From Bryobacterales bacterium F-183 (GTDB lineage: Bacteria; Acidobacteriota; Terriglobia; Bryobacterales; Bryobacteraceae), in the NCBI GenBank assembly GCA_016865505.2, contig AP025252.1:2480001-2544000 (forward strand): DNA of 64,000 bases, read 5' to 3'. The position numbers and the translations under genes are program-made. The notes beneath the pieces are model-generated. The model had not been told where the DNA came from. It saw only the letters and a program-made list of their open reading frames with translations, and ran no database searches. Shown here piece after piece: positions 1 through 9,412 of this stretch; positions within the stretch are counted from its first letter, which is position 1, and each line of letters starts with the position of its first letter.

Positions 1-75
1 TGGTTGACCGGGACTGGCGGCTGCGCTGTGCTGACAAACACTGGATCGCCAGATCCTGGCATAGAATTGGGGTGC

Positions 76-1968
76 ATGCACAAAGCCCTTCTGATCTCCG
101 CCCTCATCGCGCATGCGGCCCACGCAGCTCCTGAATTTGCGCCTATTGGCTCATTCCTAAGCCGGTACTGCCTTGCCTGCCACACTGGCGCCAAGCCCGC
201 TGCCGGATACGACGTACGCAAACTCACCGAGGCCTCCTTGAATGATCAGCCAAACTTGTGGCGGCGTGCGTTCAATCGTGTTTCCGAGCACGAAATGCCG
301 CCCCGTAACGCGGCCATGCCATCGCTCGAAGCCCGCGAATCATTCACAGCCTATGTGGATCATGCGTTGCGGACGAAGGCCTGTGCGGACGGCATTTCCC
401 CTGCACGCGCTCTATCCCGGCGGTTGAACCGGTCCGAGTACGCAGCCTCGGTTCGCGACCTGCTCAATATCCACATCAACGCCGGGGCCGCGCTACCGGC
501 GGACGGTGCTGGCGGAGAAGGCTTTGATAATGCGGCCGAAACGCTATTCCTGTCCCCCGTCCACGCAGAGAAGTACTTGGAAGCGGCCCGTATCGCACTC
601 GACTATGCCATGGCGGATCCCAAGTCGCGCGAAGTCTTCCTCACCGCCACCCCAAGCGACAAGGTCACCCCTGCCGACGCCGCCCGAAAAATCCTCACGG
701 ACTTTTTGCCACGCGCCTTCCGCCGCCCCATTGAGAAGGACGAACCCACGCGATACATCGCGCTCTTCAACGCGGCCCTGTCGCGTGGCGAGTCTTTCGA
801 TGAGGCCATCTCGTACGCGCTGCAGGCCGTGTTGATCTCGCCGAATTTTCTTTTCCGAGTTGAGCAGCCCAACACCACTGGCAAGCAGCGGCAGGTCCCG
901 CCGTTCGAACTTGTGTCGCGCCTTTCGTACTTTTTATGGGGATCTGCGCCGGATGCGCAGTTGCTGCGCTACGCGAAGGAAGACCGTTTCGCAGACCCCA
1001 ACATCCTTGCCGAGGAAGCGATACGCTTGCTGCGTGCGGAACGCTCCCGCGAGTTTGCCGAAAACTTCGTCGAACAGTGGCTCGCCACTCGCGAACTCGG
1101 TCGCGACATCAAGCCCGACGCCAAGATGTTCCCGGATTACTACGAGTCCGAAGTGGAGTCTGGCATCCGCTATGAACCGATTCTTTTCGTCCACGAGATT
1201 CTAAGCGACAACCATTCGCTCCTGAACCTAATCGATTCGGACTGGACGGTGATGGCGACACGCCTGCAGAAGTACTACAACCTGCCGAAGACGGAGGGTC
1301 TGCGCCAACAGCCTCGGCGAGTGCTGCTGCCGCCAGGTTCACACCGTGGCGGCTTGCTCGGGATGGCCGGGATCCTGGCCGTATCATCGGTTCCTACGCG
1401 AACGAGTCCCGTTCTGCGAGGCAAGTGGATCCTGGAATCTTTTCTGGGGACGCCTCCTCCGCCGCCGGCGCCCAATGTACCGCCGCTCGCTAAAGAAGAT
1501 GCCGCCCGTCCCACCACAGTGCGCGAAAGGCTGACTTTGCATCGTCAGAATCCGAACTGCGCGTCGTGCCACGCGAAGATCGACCCCTGGGGCTTTGCTC
1601 TTGAGAACTACGATTCCGTTGGCCGCTGGCGCGATACCGATGCGGGCAAGCCCATCGACGCTTCCGGCGAACTGCCCGACGGCACCAAGTTCAACGGTCC
1701 TGTTGAGCTAAAGAAAGTGCTGATGGACCGCCGCGATGTGGTGATCCGCAACCTGACTGCGAAGATGCTTGGCTACGCTCTCGGACGATCTCTCACGCTG
1801 GAGGATCATTGCGCTGTGGATGGCATTGTGGCACAAGTGAAGAAGGAGTACTACAGCTCATACGCGTTGATCCGCGGGATTGTCCTGAGTACCCCGTTTC
1901 GTTTCCAAGCGCCGGAACCGGATTCGAAACCCGCTGATATCAAACCCAAGGAGCCCTCTGCCAAATGA
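76..1968 (+). CDS. Secreted cytochrome c / DUF1592-DUF1588-DUF1585 protein
   Basis: About 630 residues. The frame is open upstream to a TTG at 4, but ATG at 76 puts a Sec signal peptide (MHKALLISALIAHAAHA) at the N terminus, so I chose it. CLACH at residues 32-36 is a c-type heme site in a planctomycete-type cytochrome domain. Next come regions typical of DUF1587, DUF1595 and DUF1592, a second CASCH at about 495-499 within DUF1588 (followed by AKIDPWGFALENYD, the family signature) and a C-terminal DUF1585 segment. The 3' end overlaps the DUF1552 gene by 4 bases (ATGA), the usual pairing in Acidobacteriota and Planctomycetota. Family members are exported and thought to act in envelope oxidation or polymer degradation; the reaction is not established. 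The assignment to the family is firm, the role is not. Confidence 0.9.
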   Translation: MHKALLISALIAHAAHAAPEFAPIGSFLSRYCLACHTGAKPAAGYDVRKLTEASLNDQPNLWRRAFNRVSEHEMPPRNAAMPSLEARESFTAYVDHALRTKACADGISPARALSRRLNRSEYAASVRDLLNIHINAGAALPADGAGGEGFDNAAETLFLSPVHAEKYLEAARIALDYAMADPKSREVFLTATPSDKVTPADAARKILTDFLPRAFRRPIEKDEPTRYIALFNAALSRGESFDEAISYALQAVLISPNFLFRVEQPNTTGKQRQVPPFELVSRLSYFLWGSAPDAQLLRYAKEDRFADPNILAEEAIRLLRAERSREFAENFVEQWLATRELGRDIKPDAKMFPDYYESEVESGIRYEPILFVHEILSDNHSLLNLIDSDWTVMATRLQKYYNLPKTEGLRQQPRRVLLPPGSHRGGLLGMAGILAVSSVPTRTSPVLRGKWILESFLGTPPPPPAPNVPPLAKEDAARPTTVRERLTLHRQNPNCASCHAKIDPWGFALENYDSVGRWRDTDAGKPIDASGELPDGTKFNGPVELKKVLMDRRDVVIRNLTAKMLGYALGRSLTLEDHCAVDGIVAQVKKEYYSSYALIRGIVLSTPFRFQAPEPDSKPADIKPKEPSAK

Positions 1969-3296
1969 GCAAGTTTCACGCAATTTCGCGACGCACTCTG
2001 CTACGTGGCGCGGGAGCCGCACTCGGGCTTCCCTGGTTGGAGGCAATGGCCGCCCCCGCACCTAGCGCGGGTGAAAAGGCGATCAAGCGGATGGCGTTCC
2101 TCTATATGCCGAACGGGACCCATCCGGATTTTTGGACACCGGAAGGCGTGGGCCGGAACTTCAAGCTCTCGAAAACGTTGGAGCCCTTGGCCAAGTTCCG
2201 TGACGACCTCACGATTGTGACCAATACGTGGAATGCCGGTTCAAAGACAGGCGACGGCCACTACGTCAAGGTCAGTGGCTTTTTGACGTCCACAACGATC
2301 ACCAAGACGCTCGGCGTCGACGTCAACTGCAACGGCGTGTCCGTCGATCAGGTGGCGGCGCAGCGCACCGCTGGCGCCACACCGCTTGCGTCTCTTGAAC
2401 TGGGCACATCACCGGTCACTACGGGTGTCGACCGGAATGTCGGCTACACGCGTGTCTACGGATCGCACATTGCCTGGGCCGGCCCATCACGCCCGCTCGC
2501 CCGCGAAATCAATCCTCTTTATGTATACGAGCGCTTGTTCCGCGCGACTCGTCCGGTAGGCGAGGGAATTAAGCGCGACACGGATCTGCTCGATACTGTC
2601 CTGGGCGATGCCAATCAGCTTCGCGGCAAGCTGGGCAAGTCCGACCAGTTACGCATGGACGAGTACCTGGAGATTGTTCGCTCACTCGAAGAGCGTTTGA
2701 AGGCGACCAACCTGCCCGGTCGCGCTGCGTGGAAGGCTCGCTATCCGGTCGACTCCGCGCCAAAGCCCGAACCGCAGCCCAAGGATTTTGCGGACTGCAC
2801 GCGCCTGATGATGGACATGATTGCGCTGGCCTTCCGCACGGATACAACGCGCATTGCCACCTTCATGTTTGGCAATGAAGTGACCAATCAGAACTTCTCG
2901 TTCTTGCCTGGGATTTCCAGTGGCCACCACGACATCAGCCACCATCAGAGCGACGCGGAGAAGTTGACGCAGTATCAGCTCATTGGCCAGTGGCACATTG
3001 AACAGTACGCCTATCTGCTGTCAAAGCTTCGCGAGATCAAAGAGGGTGAAACGAACGTACTCGACCAGTCGATGATCCTCTTCGGCGCGGGCATCCGCGA
3101 TGGCGACAAGCACGACCCGCACAACCTTCCAATCGTCGTCGCCGGGCGAGCAGGCGGCCGCCTTGCTGGGGGCCACTTCTCGTATGCAGAGGACACGCCG
3201 TTGTCGAATCTCTACGTATCGATGCTCGACGCTTTTGGGACCCCGGTAGAACGGTTCGCCGACTCTACTGGCAAACTGCCGGGCGTACTGGCATAG
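1965..3296 (+). CDS. DUF1552 domain protein, Tat-exported
   Basis: 443 residues. The ATG overlaps the stop of the DUF1592 gene (ATGA), so the two are translationally coupled. The N terminus has a twin-arginine signal (SRRTLLRGAGAALGLPWLEAMAA), implying export of a folded protein. The body follows DUF1552: an MPNGTHPDFWTP segment near residue 50, a conserved GHHDISHHQ stretch near residue 325 and a C-terminal GxHF region. DUF1552 resembles DUF1501/sulfatase-like folds of the alkaline-phosphatase superfamily, but substrate and reaction are unknown. It is nearly always encoded next to DUF1592 proteins and probably works with that cytochrome. Confidence 0.9.
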   Translation: MSKFHAISRRTLLRGAGAALGLPWLEAMAAPAPSAGEKAIKRMAFLYMPNGTHPDFWTPEGVGRNFKLSKTLEPLAKFRDDLTIVTNTWNAGSKTGDGHYVKVSGFLTSTTITKTLGVDVNCNGVSVDQVAAQRTAGATPLASLELGTSPVTTGVDRNVGYTRVYGSHIAWAGPSRPLAREINPLYVYERLFRATRPVGEGIKRDTDLLDTVLGDANQLRGKLGKSDQLRMDEYLEIVRSLEERLKATNLPGRAAWKARYPVDSAPKPEPQPKDFADCTRLMMDMIALAFRTDTTRIATFMFGNEVTNQNFSFLPGISSGHHDISHHQSDAEKLTQYQLIGQWHIEQYAYLLSKLREIKEGETNVLDQSMILFGAGIRDGDKHDPHNLPIVVAGRAGGRLAGGHFSYAEDTPLSNLYVSMLDAFGTPVERFADSTGKLPGVLA

Positions 3297-3335
3297 ACAA
3301 GGACGAGCCGTCTGCGTCCCTACGTTGTTTTTTGT

Positions 3336-4952
3336 GTGGCCGCATTTGCCGCTGGAGTGACGGCTCCCTTTACCGACGTCACATCGGCGTCCCGAGTGAC
3401 GTTCGCAGCCGAGCCTAGCAAGACTTCGTCCAAATACCTCATGGAAACGATGCTGGGCGGCGTCGCGATGTTCGATGCCGACGGTGACGGTAGGCTGGAT
3501 CTCTTTTTCACCAACGGCGCGGCTCTGCGTGACGGCATGACGTCCAAGGATCGCCCCGTCAAGACGGACCCGCGCTTCTGGAATCGTCTCTACCGCAACG
3601 AAGGCAACGGGAAATTCACCGACATCACCAACAAGGCCGGCGTGCGCGGCGAAGGCTACAGCCAGGGTGTTGCCGTTGGCGATTGCGACAACGACGGCTT
3701 GCCCGACCTGTTGGTCACTGCGTACGGCGGCAACACGCTCTACCGCAATCAGGGGGGCGCGGTGTTTGCAGACATCACAGCCCAGAGCGGCGTACAGGGG
3801 AGTGGCTGGTCAACCAGTGCGGGCTTTATCGACTACGATCGCGACGGCAATCTCGACTTATTCGTGGCGCGCTACCTCGACTGGGACTTCGGTCGCAACA
3901 AGCGCTGTGGCGGTGAAGGCGCAGAGCTTCAGGCATACTGTCATCCCAACGAGTTTCCGCCCGTTACACATTTGCTCTACCGCGGACTTGGCGGTTGCAA
4001 GTTTCAGGACGTCAGTACACGTTCGGGCATTGCGAAGTTCCCAGGAAAAGGCCTGGGCGTGGCGTTTGTTGATATGGACGCCGATGGTTGGCCGGACATC
4101 CTGGTGGCCAACGACAGCTTTCCCCAGCAGGTATTTCGCAATCGTCAGAACGGCACGTTCGAAGAAACGGCGCTGGCTCTCGGTGCAGCCTACGACGAGG
4201 ATGGGCGAGTATTTGCGGGCATGGGGATCGATGCAGCGGACTACGATAACGACGGTCTGCCGGACCTGCTCATCAATGCTCTGGCCAACCAGGGGTACAA
4301 CTTGTTCCGCAATACCAAAGGCCTGCTGGAATCGGTCTCCGCGCCGTCCGGGCTATACGCGGCGAGCAAGATGCATTCCGGTTGGGGCATGAAGTTTGTG
4401 GATTACGACAACGATGGGTGGAAGGACATCTTTGTCGCACAGGGTCATGTGATGGATAACATCGAGCGAACCCAGCCCGGCACTCGCTACCTGGAAACCC
4501 CAATGTTGTTGCGCAACGTGCGCGGCAAGTTCGTGCCGGTCTCGTCCGGCGTTGACGTTCCAATGGCGGCGCGCGGAGCGGCCTTTGGCGACCTGAACAA
4601 CGACGGATCCGTCGACATTGCAATCGCCGCCAACAGTGGTGCGCCTCGAATATTTCTATCCAACCGAAATGAGCACAATCACTGGTTGCTCGTGGATTTG
4701 CAAGGAACGCGGAGCAATCGCGACGGCATCGGCGCCACGGTAAAGATCGAAACGCCGTCCGGCCGCCGGCAGTTTGGCTACGCGACAACCGCCGGCAGTT
4801 ATCTGTCCGCACACGATAAACGCCTGCATTTTGGCCTTGGCGCCGAGCGTGAAGTGAAACTCTTGGAGATCCGCTGGCCCAGCGGAACTGTGCAAACGTG
4901 GCAAGGCATCCCGGCGGATAAAATCTTCACCGCCCGGGAACGAACTAATTAA
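3336..4952 (+). CDS. CRTAC1-family FG-GAP/ASPIC-UnbV protein
   Basis: About 538 residues from the GTG at 3336. Seven or so FG-GAP/VCBS blades carry calcium-loop motifs of the form DxDxDGxxDL (DADGDGRLDL, DCDNDGLPDL, DYDRDGNLDL, DMDADGWPDI, DYDNDGWKDI), predicting a beta-propeller. The last 100 residues are an ASPIC/UnbV domain (NRDGIGATVKI ... GSYLSAHDKRLHFGLG ... EIRWPSGTVQTW). Starting at GTG gives no full signal peptide. An in-frame CTG at 3312, preceded by AAGGACGAG, would add RPYVVFCV and make one, so the true start may be 3312. It lies 39 bases after the DUF1552 gene and 38 before the TonB receptor. Likely an exported calcium-binding surface protein. Confidence 0.88.
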   Translation: MAAFAAGVTAPFTDVTSASRVTFAAEPSKTSSKYLMETMLGGVAMFDADGDGRLDLFFTNGAALRDGMTSKDRPVKTDPRFWNRLYRNEGNGKFTDITNKAGVRGEGYSQGVAVGDCDNDGLPDLLVTAYGGNTLYRNQGGAVFADITAQSGVQGSGWSTSAGFIDYDRDGNLDLFVARYLDWDFGRNKRCGGEGAELQAYCHPNEFPPVTHLLYRGLGGCKFQDVSTRSGIAKFPGKGLGVAFVDMDADGWPDILVANDSFPQQVFRNRQNGTFEETALALGAAYDEDGRVFAGMGIDAADYDNDGLPDLLINALANQGYNLFRNTKGLLESVSAPSGLYAASKMHSGWGMKFVDYDNDGWKDIFVAQGHVMDNIERTQPGTRYLETPMLLRNVRGKFVPVSSGVDVPMAARGAAFGDLNNDGSVDIAIAANSGAPRIFLSNRNEHNHWLLVDLQGTRSNRDGIGATVKIETPSGRRQFGYATTAGSYLSAHDKRLHFGLGAEREVKLLEIRWPSGTVQTWQGIPADKIFTARERTN

Positions 4953-4976
4953 AAAGTACTAGCCTTGCCCATGTGA

Positions 4977-4982
4977 TATAGT
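4977..4982 (+). promoter_or_regulatory. Possible -10 (TATAGT) of a leaderless TonB-receptor transcript
   Basis: TGaTATAGT is an extended -10 with TGN. It lies 8 bases from the ATG at 4991, so transcription would begin at or next to the start codon. No -35 match and no Shine-Dalgarno are visible. The same arrangement recurs at 35904, 47149 and 50110. Confidence 0.35.
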
Positions 4983-4990
4983 CCGCAACC

Positions 4991-7900
4991 ATGGTAGGTC
5001 AAAACCGAATTCGCACCATGGGGCTAGCCGTCATCGCCGCCTGCGCGTTGTTTGCACAGGGCGAGCGAGGCGGTTTTAACGGAACTGTCACAGACAGCAC
5101 AGGCGCTGTACTTCCTGACGCCAATGTCACGGCGTTGGAAATACAAACCAACGTAGAGACAAAAGTTGCGACCAACGAAGCCGGGGTGTACAGATTGCCA
5201 TATCTGCCGCCAGGCGTTTACAAGATCACGGTCTCCAAGCAGGGTTTTCGCCCGAGCGCGGTAGATCAGATTACGCTGCGTGTAGCTCAGACACTGACGG
5301 TCGATGTAAAGCTCGAACTCGGCCAGGTCACCGACTCCGTCTCCATCTCCGACACTCCGCCACTGCTCGAAACTGGCACTGCCGAGCTTGGCCGCTACGT
5401 ATCGGAAAAAGAATTCGACACATGGCCGGTGGCTGTGGGCGACGGACGCCGGCAGATCCAATCCTTTATCTTCCGCTCACTTCCCGGAACAGTCGGCGGT
5501 GAGTTCCGCGGCTCCATCAATGGTGGACAACCGTACTCGCACGAAATTCTGATTGACGGTATGGCGCTTGGCCGCTTCGACCTGCAGGGCGGGTCGAACA
5601 ATGAAATGTCGCCGTCCGCCGAGTCCGTCAGCGAGTTCAAGTTGCAGACCGGTACCATGGGCGCGCAGTACGGTGGTGGCCAGACGGCCGTGGCGAACTT
5701 CGCGCTGAAGACCGGCACCAACAACTTCCACGGTACGGCGTACTATTACACCCAGAACGATGCTCTGCGTGCCAACAGCTTCAACTTCAACGCCATTGGC
5801 CGCGCCCGCAATCCGTTCAAGCTTGCCAACTACGGCGGGTCGCTTGGTGGACCGGTGATGATCCCCAAAATCTACAACGGCCGCAACAAGACCTTTTTCC
5901 ACTTCAACTACGAAGCGACGCGCGTGCGCGACTTTTCGGCTGGCGGCTTCATCACGCTGCCGACGGTGGAGTTCAAGCGCGGCGACTTTTCGCGCCTGCT
6001 CACCGCAGCTGGCACTGGTGACGCCCGTTCGGGCAGTACGGTTGGTACGGATGCCACTGGACGTTCGGTGCAGTTCGGCCAGATCTACGATCCGGCCACG
6101 ACTCGTACGGTAAATGGACAGAACGTGCGCGATCCGTTCCCCGGCAACATCATTCCGACCACGCGTTGGAGCCCGGTGGCCCGCAACATTCTGCAACAGG
6201 CGCCGATCACCGATCCGATCAACGGCAACCTGCTGAACAACATGGTGTCCTTGGGCGCATGCTGCCCGGTGTTCGACGAGAAGATGTACACCATCAAGGG
6301 TGACCACAACTTCAACGAGCGGCACCGCATGTCGCTTTCGTACAACTACAACGACCGCGTGCGCAATAATTCGCCGGGCGGCCGCTGGGGCGCCCCTCCA
6401 GACACGCCGACCAACGTCTACCAGTTGCAGAGCACACCGGGTCAGATTGCGCGATTCAGCGAGGACTGGACAATATCGTCAACAATCCTGAATCACTTCG
6501 CCATCGGCTACAACCGCTTCGGCAACTTCAACGAATCGGTATTTGTGGACCAGGACTGGGCGTCGAAGATTGGCCTCCAGAACACGGCTCCCACTACGTT
6601 CCCGGCCTTGATTTTCAATGGCCAGCCGATCCTCGGCGGCGGTATCGGTGCAGGTGGACGTCTCGGCTCCACCAGCGCGGGCTTTAGCTTCAACGGGTCG
6701 ATGATCATTCAGAACGATTTGACCGTCATCCGCGGCAAGCACAACTTCAAGATGGGCTTTGAGATGCGGAATTACTATTACAACTTCCGCAACAAGAGTG
6801 GCACGGGTACGTTCAACTTCTCGCCGACACAGACCCAACAGCCGGGCTTTGCGACGCAGACCGGACATGCGTTTGCCAGTTTCCTGCTTGGCGCTGTGGA
6901 AAGCACCAACCGCGGTATCGTGGCGGCCAATCCTGCGTATCGCCTGCGTTACCCGGCCTTCTACTTCAGCGACGATTGGAAGGTCAGCCGCAAGCTGACC
7001 TTGAACCTCGGCCTTCGTTGGGAAATCATCGCGCCCTTCCGCGAAAAAGGCGGGCGCATGACGAACATCGATCCTTCGCTGGCCAATAGCGCCGCCGGTG
7101 GACGTCCAGGCGCGCTGGTGTTTGCCGACGATCTTGGCATCACGAGCTTCCAGAAGACCAACTGGAAGCAGATTTCGCCTCGCATCGGCTTTGCCTACGC
7201 GTTTACGCCGAAGTTCGTGTTCCGTGGCGGTTACGGCGTGAACAACATCGCTCCGGTGGCCAACTTCTCGACGCCTTCGACGTTCGGCTACAACGGCAGC
7301 ATCGCCGTCAACAGTTCGAACACCGCCCTGCAGTTTGCACAGGATCCGGTGATGTACCTGCATCAGCCGTACCCGAGCTTTGGCGGCGTATTGCCGAACA
7401 AGGATCAGTCCACCGGTATCGGCCAGGGCTTTACGTACATCTCGCCTGACGGCAATAAGCTCGGCATCGTGCAGAACTTCAACGTCGGCTTCAATATCCA
7501 GTTGCCGCAGGAATCCGTTCTCGAAATCTCCTACATCGGCAATCGCGGCCAACGCTTGAACTCTGGTGGTCTTGACGCATTGAATCAACTGCCCGTCTCG
7601 GCGCTAGCGCTGGGCGACAACCTGATTCAGCCGTTGCGTACCAATCCTCAACTTGGTGCGCTGCCGTATGCGAACTTCAACGGCACGCTCGCGCAGTCGC
7701 TGCGCCGGTTCCCTCAGTTCACGGGCGTCGGACAGTTTCTGCCCAACTTCGGCCGTTCGAGCTATGACTCGCTCCAGGTGATGACCACCCGGCGCATGAC
7801 CAAAGACCTGTCGCTGCTCTTCGCCTACACCTTCTCCAAGGGCATCTCGAACGCGTCCAGCCCGCTTGACGGCATCGGCGCGCAGGATGTCTTCAATCGC

Positions 7901-8509
7901 AGCTTGGAAAAGTCTGTCGTCGACTACAACTTCCCCCACGTCGCCAAGTTCACTTGGATTTACGCTCTGCCGTTTGGTAAAGGCAAGTTGTTCAACATGG
8001 GCGGCGTCGCCGACAAGGTCCTCGGAGGTTGGACGCTCACCGGCGTACACCAGTACCGCTCGGGCGATCCAATCTCGGTCAGCATCTCTGGCTACAACAA
8101 TGCCATCTTTAGCGGCAGCATCCGTCCCGATTGGCTGACAGGCGTCCCGACGGTGATCGACACCGGGGCGGCTGTCCAGACCAACGGTGGCACCCCGTAT
8201 CTCAATCCAGCTGCCTTCGGACGCATTCCAGCGACACCGAACGCGATCTTCACCCGGCTTGGTACCGCGCCCCGAGTTCTACCGAACGTTCGCGGCCCAC
8301 AGTTCTCGAGCGAAGACATCGGCATGATGAAGAGTTTCAACTTCAATGAAACGACGAAGTTCGAAATCCGCATGGATGCCTTCAATGCGTTCAATCGGGC
8401 AGGCCGCGGCGGTTTGAACACCGACGTCAACAGCCCGCTGTTCGGACGGCTGACGGGCCAGCAGTACGGTCCTCGTTCGGTGCAGTTGGCCGCTCGCTTT
8501 GAGTTCTAG
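4991..8509 (+). CDS. Oar-like TonB-dependent receptor
   Basis: 1172 residues. A signal peptide (MGLAVIAACALFAQ from the internal Met at 5018, or extended from 4991) precedes a carboxypeptidase-regulatory/Cna-B-like domain at about 30-105 (GTVTDSTGAVLPDANV ... YLPPGVYKITVSKQGF). A plug-like region follows (about 160-260, EILIDGM ... TAVANFALKTGTNNFHG), then a long outer-membrane barrel ending in the aromatic RFEF. This is the Oar/SusC-like architecture abundant in Acidobacteriota; it imports or secretes an unidentified substrate with TonB. There is no Shine-Dalgarno; TATAGT lies 8 bases before the ATG. A strong terminator follows at 8530-8571. Confidence 0.92.
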   Translation: MVGQNRIRTMGLAVIAACALFAQGERGGFNGTVTDSTGAVLPDANVTALEIQTNVETKVATNEAGVYRLPYLPPGVYKITVSKQGFRPSAVDQITLRVAQTLTVDVKLELGQVTDSVSISDTPPLLETGTAELGRYVSEKEFDTWPVAVGDGRRQIQSFIFRSLPGTVGGEFRGSINGGQPYSHEILIDGMALGRFDLQGGSNNEMSPSAESVSEFKLQTGTMGAQYGGGQTAVANFALKTGTNNFHGTAYYYTQNDALRANSFNFNAIGRARNPFKLANYGGSLGGPVMIPKIYNGRNKTFFHFNYEATRVRDFSAGGFITLPTVEFKRGDFSRLLTAAGTGDARSGSTVGTDATGRSVQFGQIYDPATTRTVNGQNVRDPFPGNIIPTTRWSPVARNILQQAPITDPINGNLLNNMVSLGACCPVFDEKMYTIKGDHNFNERHRMSLSYNYNDRVRNNSPGGRWGAPPDTPTNVYQLQSTPGQIARFSEDWTISSTILNHFAIGYNRFGNFNESVFVDQDWASKIGLQNTAPTTFPALIFNGQPILGGGIGAGGRLGSTSAGFSFNGSMIIQNDLTVIRGKHNFKMGFEMRNYYYNFRNKSGTGTFNFSPTQTQQPGFATQTGHAFASFLLGAVESTNRGIVAANPAYRLRYPAFYFSDDWKVSRKLTLNLGLRWEIIAPFREKGGRMTNIDPSLANSAAGGRPGALVFADDLGITSFQKTNWKQISPRIGFAYAFTPKFVFRGGYGVNNIAPVANFSTPSTFGYNGSIAVNSSNTALQFAQDPVMYLHQPYPSFGGVLPNKDQSTGIGQGFTYISPDGNKLGIVQNFNVGFNIQLPQESVLEISYIGNRGQRLNSGGLDALNQLPVSALALGDNLIQPLRTNPQLGALPYANFNGTLAQSLRRFPQFTGVGQFLPNFGRSSYDSLQVMTTRRMTKDLSLLFAYTFSKGISNASSPLDGIGAQDVFNRSLEKSVVDYNFPHVAKFTWIYALPFGKGKLFNMGGVADKVLGGWTLTGVHQYRSGDPISVSISGYNNAIFSGSIRPDWLTGVPTVIDTGAAVQTNGGTPYLNPAAFGRIPATPNAIFTRLGTAPRVLPNVRGPQFSSEDIGMMKSFNFNETTKFEIRMDAFNAFNRAGRGGLNTDVNSPLFGRLTGQQYGPRSVQLAARFEF

Positions 8510-8529
8510 ATAGCAGACTCGATCCACTG

Positions 8530-8571
8530 CCGGCTCCCCGCTCGCAAGAGTGAGGAGCCGGTTTCCTTTTT
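8530..8571 (+). terminator. Rho-independent terminator after TonB receptor
   Basis: The arms CCGGCTCC (8530-8537) and GGAGCCGG (8554-8561) pair perfectly. An inner CGCTC/GAGTG stem closes a GCAA tetraloop, and a broken T tract (TTTCCTTTTT) follows. It separates the receptor gene from the TPR gene. Confidence 0.85.
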
Positions 8572-8614
8572 GGGGAGGCTTGCAGATCTTCCTCACATTC
8601 TGATTTGATGAAGC

Positions 8615-9412
8615 TTGGTTCGAACACTCATTCCCGCTGCGCTGCTGCTTTCGCTCCAAGCCGCGGAGTGTCCGGCGATCCTGCTGGAAGCACGTGCATT
8701 GCTGGACTCACAGCAGATTCCGGCAGCCCTCGTTGTGGCAGAAAAGTGCCTGGCAACTGAGCCGTTGAACCGTCAGGCGTTGCTGTTGAAGGGCAACCTC
8801 CTTTATCTCTCTGGACGTGATTCGGATGCCATCGCCACGTTGCGCGATCTTGTGCAGCGGGAGCCCACGAACAATGACGCTCGCTACGCCCTGGGACGGA
8901 TCTACTACTTCGGCTCGCGCCCGGAAGCGGCCCTCGAACAATTTCAGGCGATCGTCAACAAAGAGCCCAGGCACTATCGAGCCTGGGACAACCTGGGCCT
9001 TGCCCTTGACGCTACCGGAAAGCCCGAAGACGCAATCAAGGCGCACCTGCGTGCGATCGATCTCGTTGCGAACGAGCACAAAGAATACGATACGGTCTAC
9101 GCCAATCTCGCCGACCTATTGATCAAGCAGAACGAGAATCGCCAGGCGTTTAACTTTGCGGTCGAGGCCGCGCAAAGAAATCCCAGGGTCGCCCGGAACT
9201 ACTTTCTAGCTGGCAAAGCGCTAACCCGTTTGGACCAGTGGGCGAAATCCGAGCGATGGCTGCTCAAGGCGGCCGAACTCGATACCGCAGATCCCGCGCC
9301 TCACTACCTGCTCGCTCAGGTCTATCAACGTGCGGGAGAACAGGCCAAAGCCAGCCTGGAACGCAAGATCTTCAAGGACCTGCAGGACAAGGCTCCGGAC
9401 AAGAAGCGATGA
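8615..9412 (+). CDS. Exported TPR-repeat protein
   Basis: 265 residues from TTG at 8615; an in-frame stop lies just upstream at 8609 and no ATG gives the N terminus, so TTG is the likely start. A hydrophobic leader (RTLIPAALLLSLQAA) precedes a cysteine, which may be a signal peptide. The rest is about five tetratricopeptide units (for example ALLLKGNLLYLSGRDSDAIATL, AWDNLGLALDATGKPEDAI, HYLLAQVYQRAGEQAKA), a helical scaffold for protein-protein contacts. Its stop overlaps the next ATG (ATGA at 9409), so it is coupled to the CRTAC1 gene. The partner is unknown. Confidence 0.82.
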   Translation: MVRTLIPAALLLSLQAAECPAILLEARALLDSQQIPAALVVAEKCLATEPLNRQALLLKGNLLYLSGRDSDAIATLRDLVQREPTNNDARYALGRIYYFGSRPEAALEQFQAIVNKEPRHYRAWDNLGLALDATGKPEDAIKAHLRAIDLVANEHKEYDTVYANLADLLIKQNENRQAFNFAVEAAQRNPRVARNYFLAGKALTRLDQWAKSERWLLKAAELDTADPAPHYLLAQVYQRAGEQAKASLERKIFKDLQDKAPDKKR

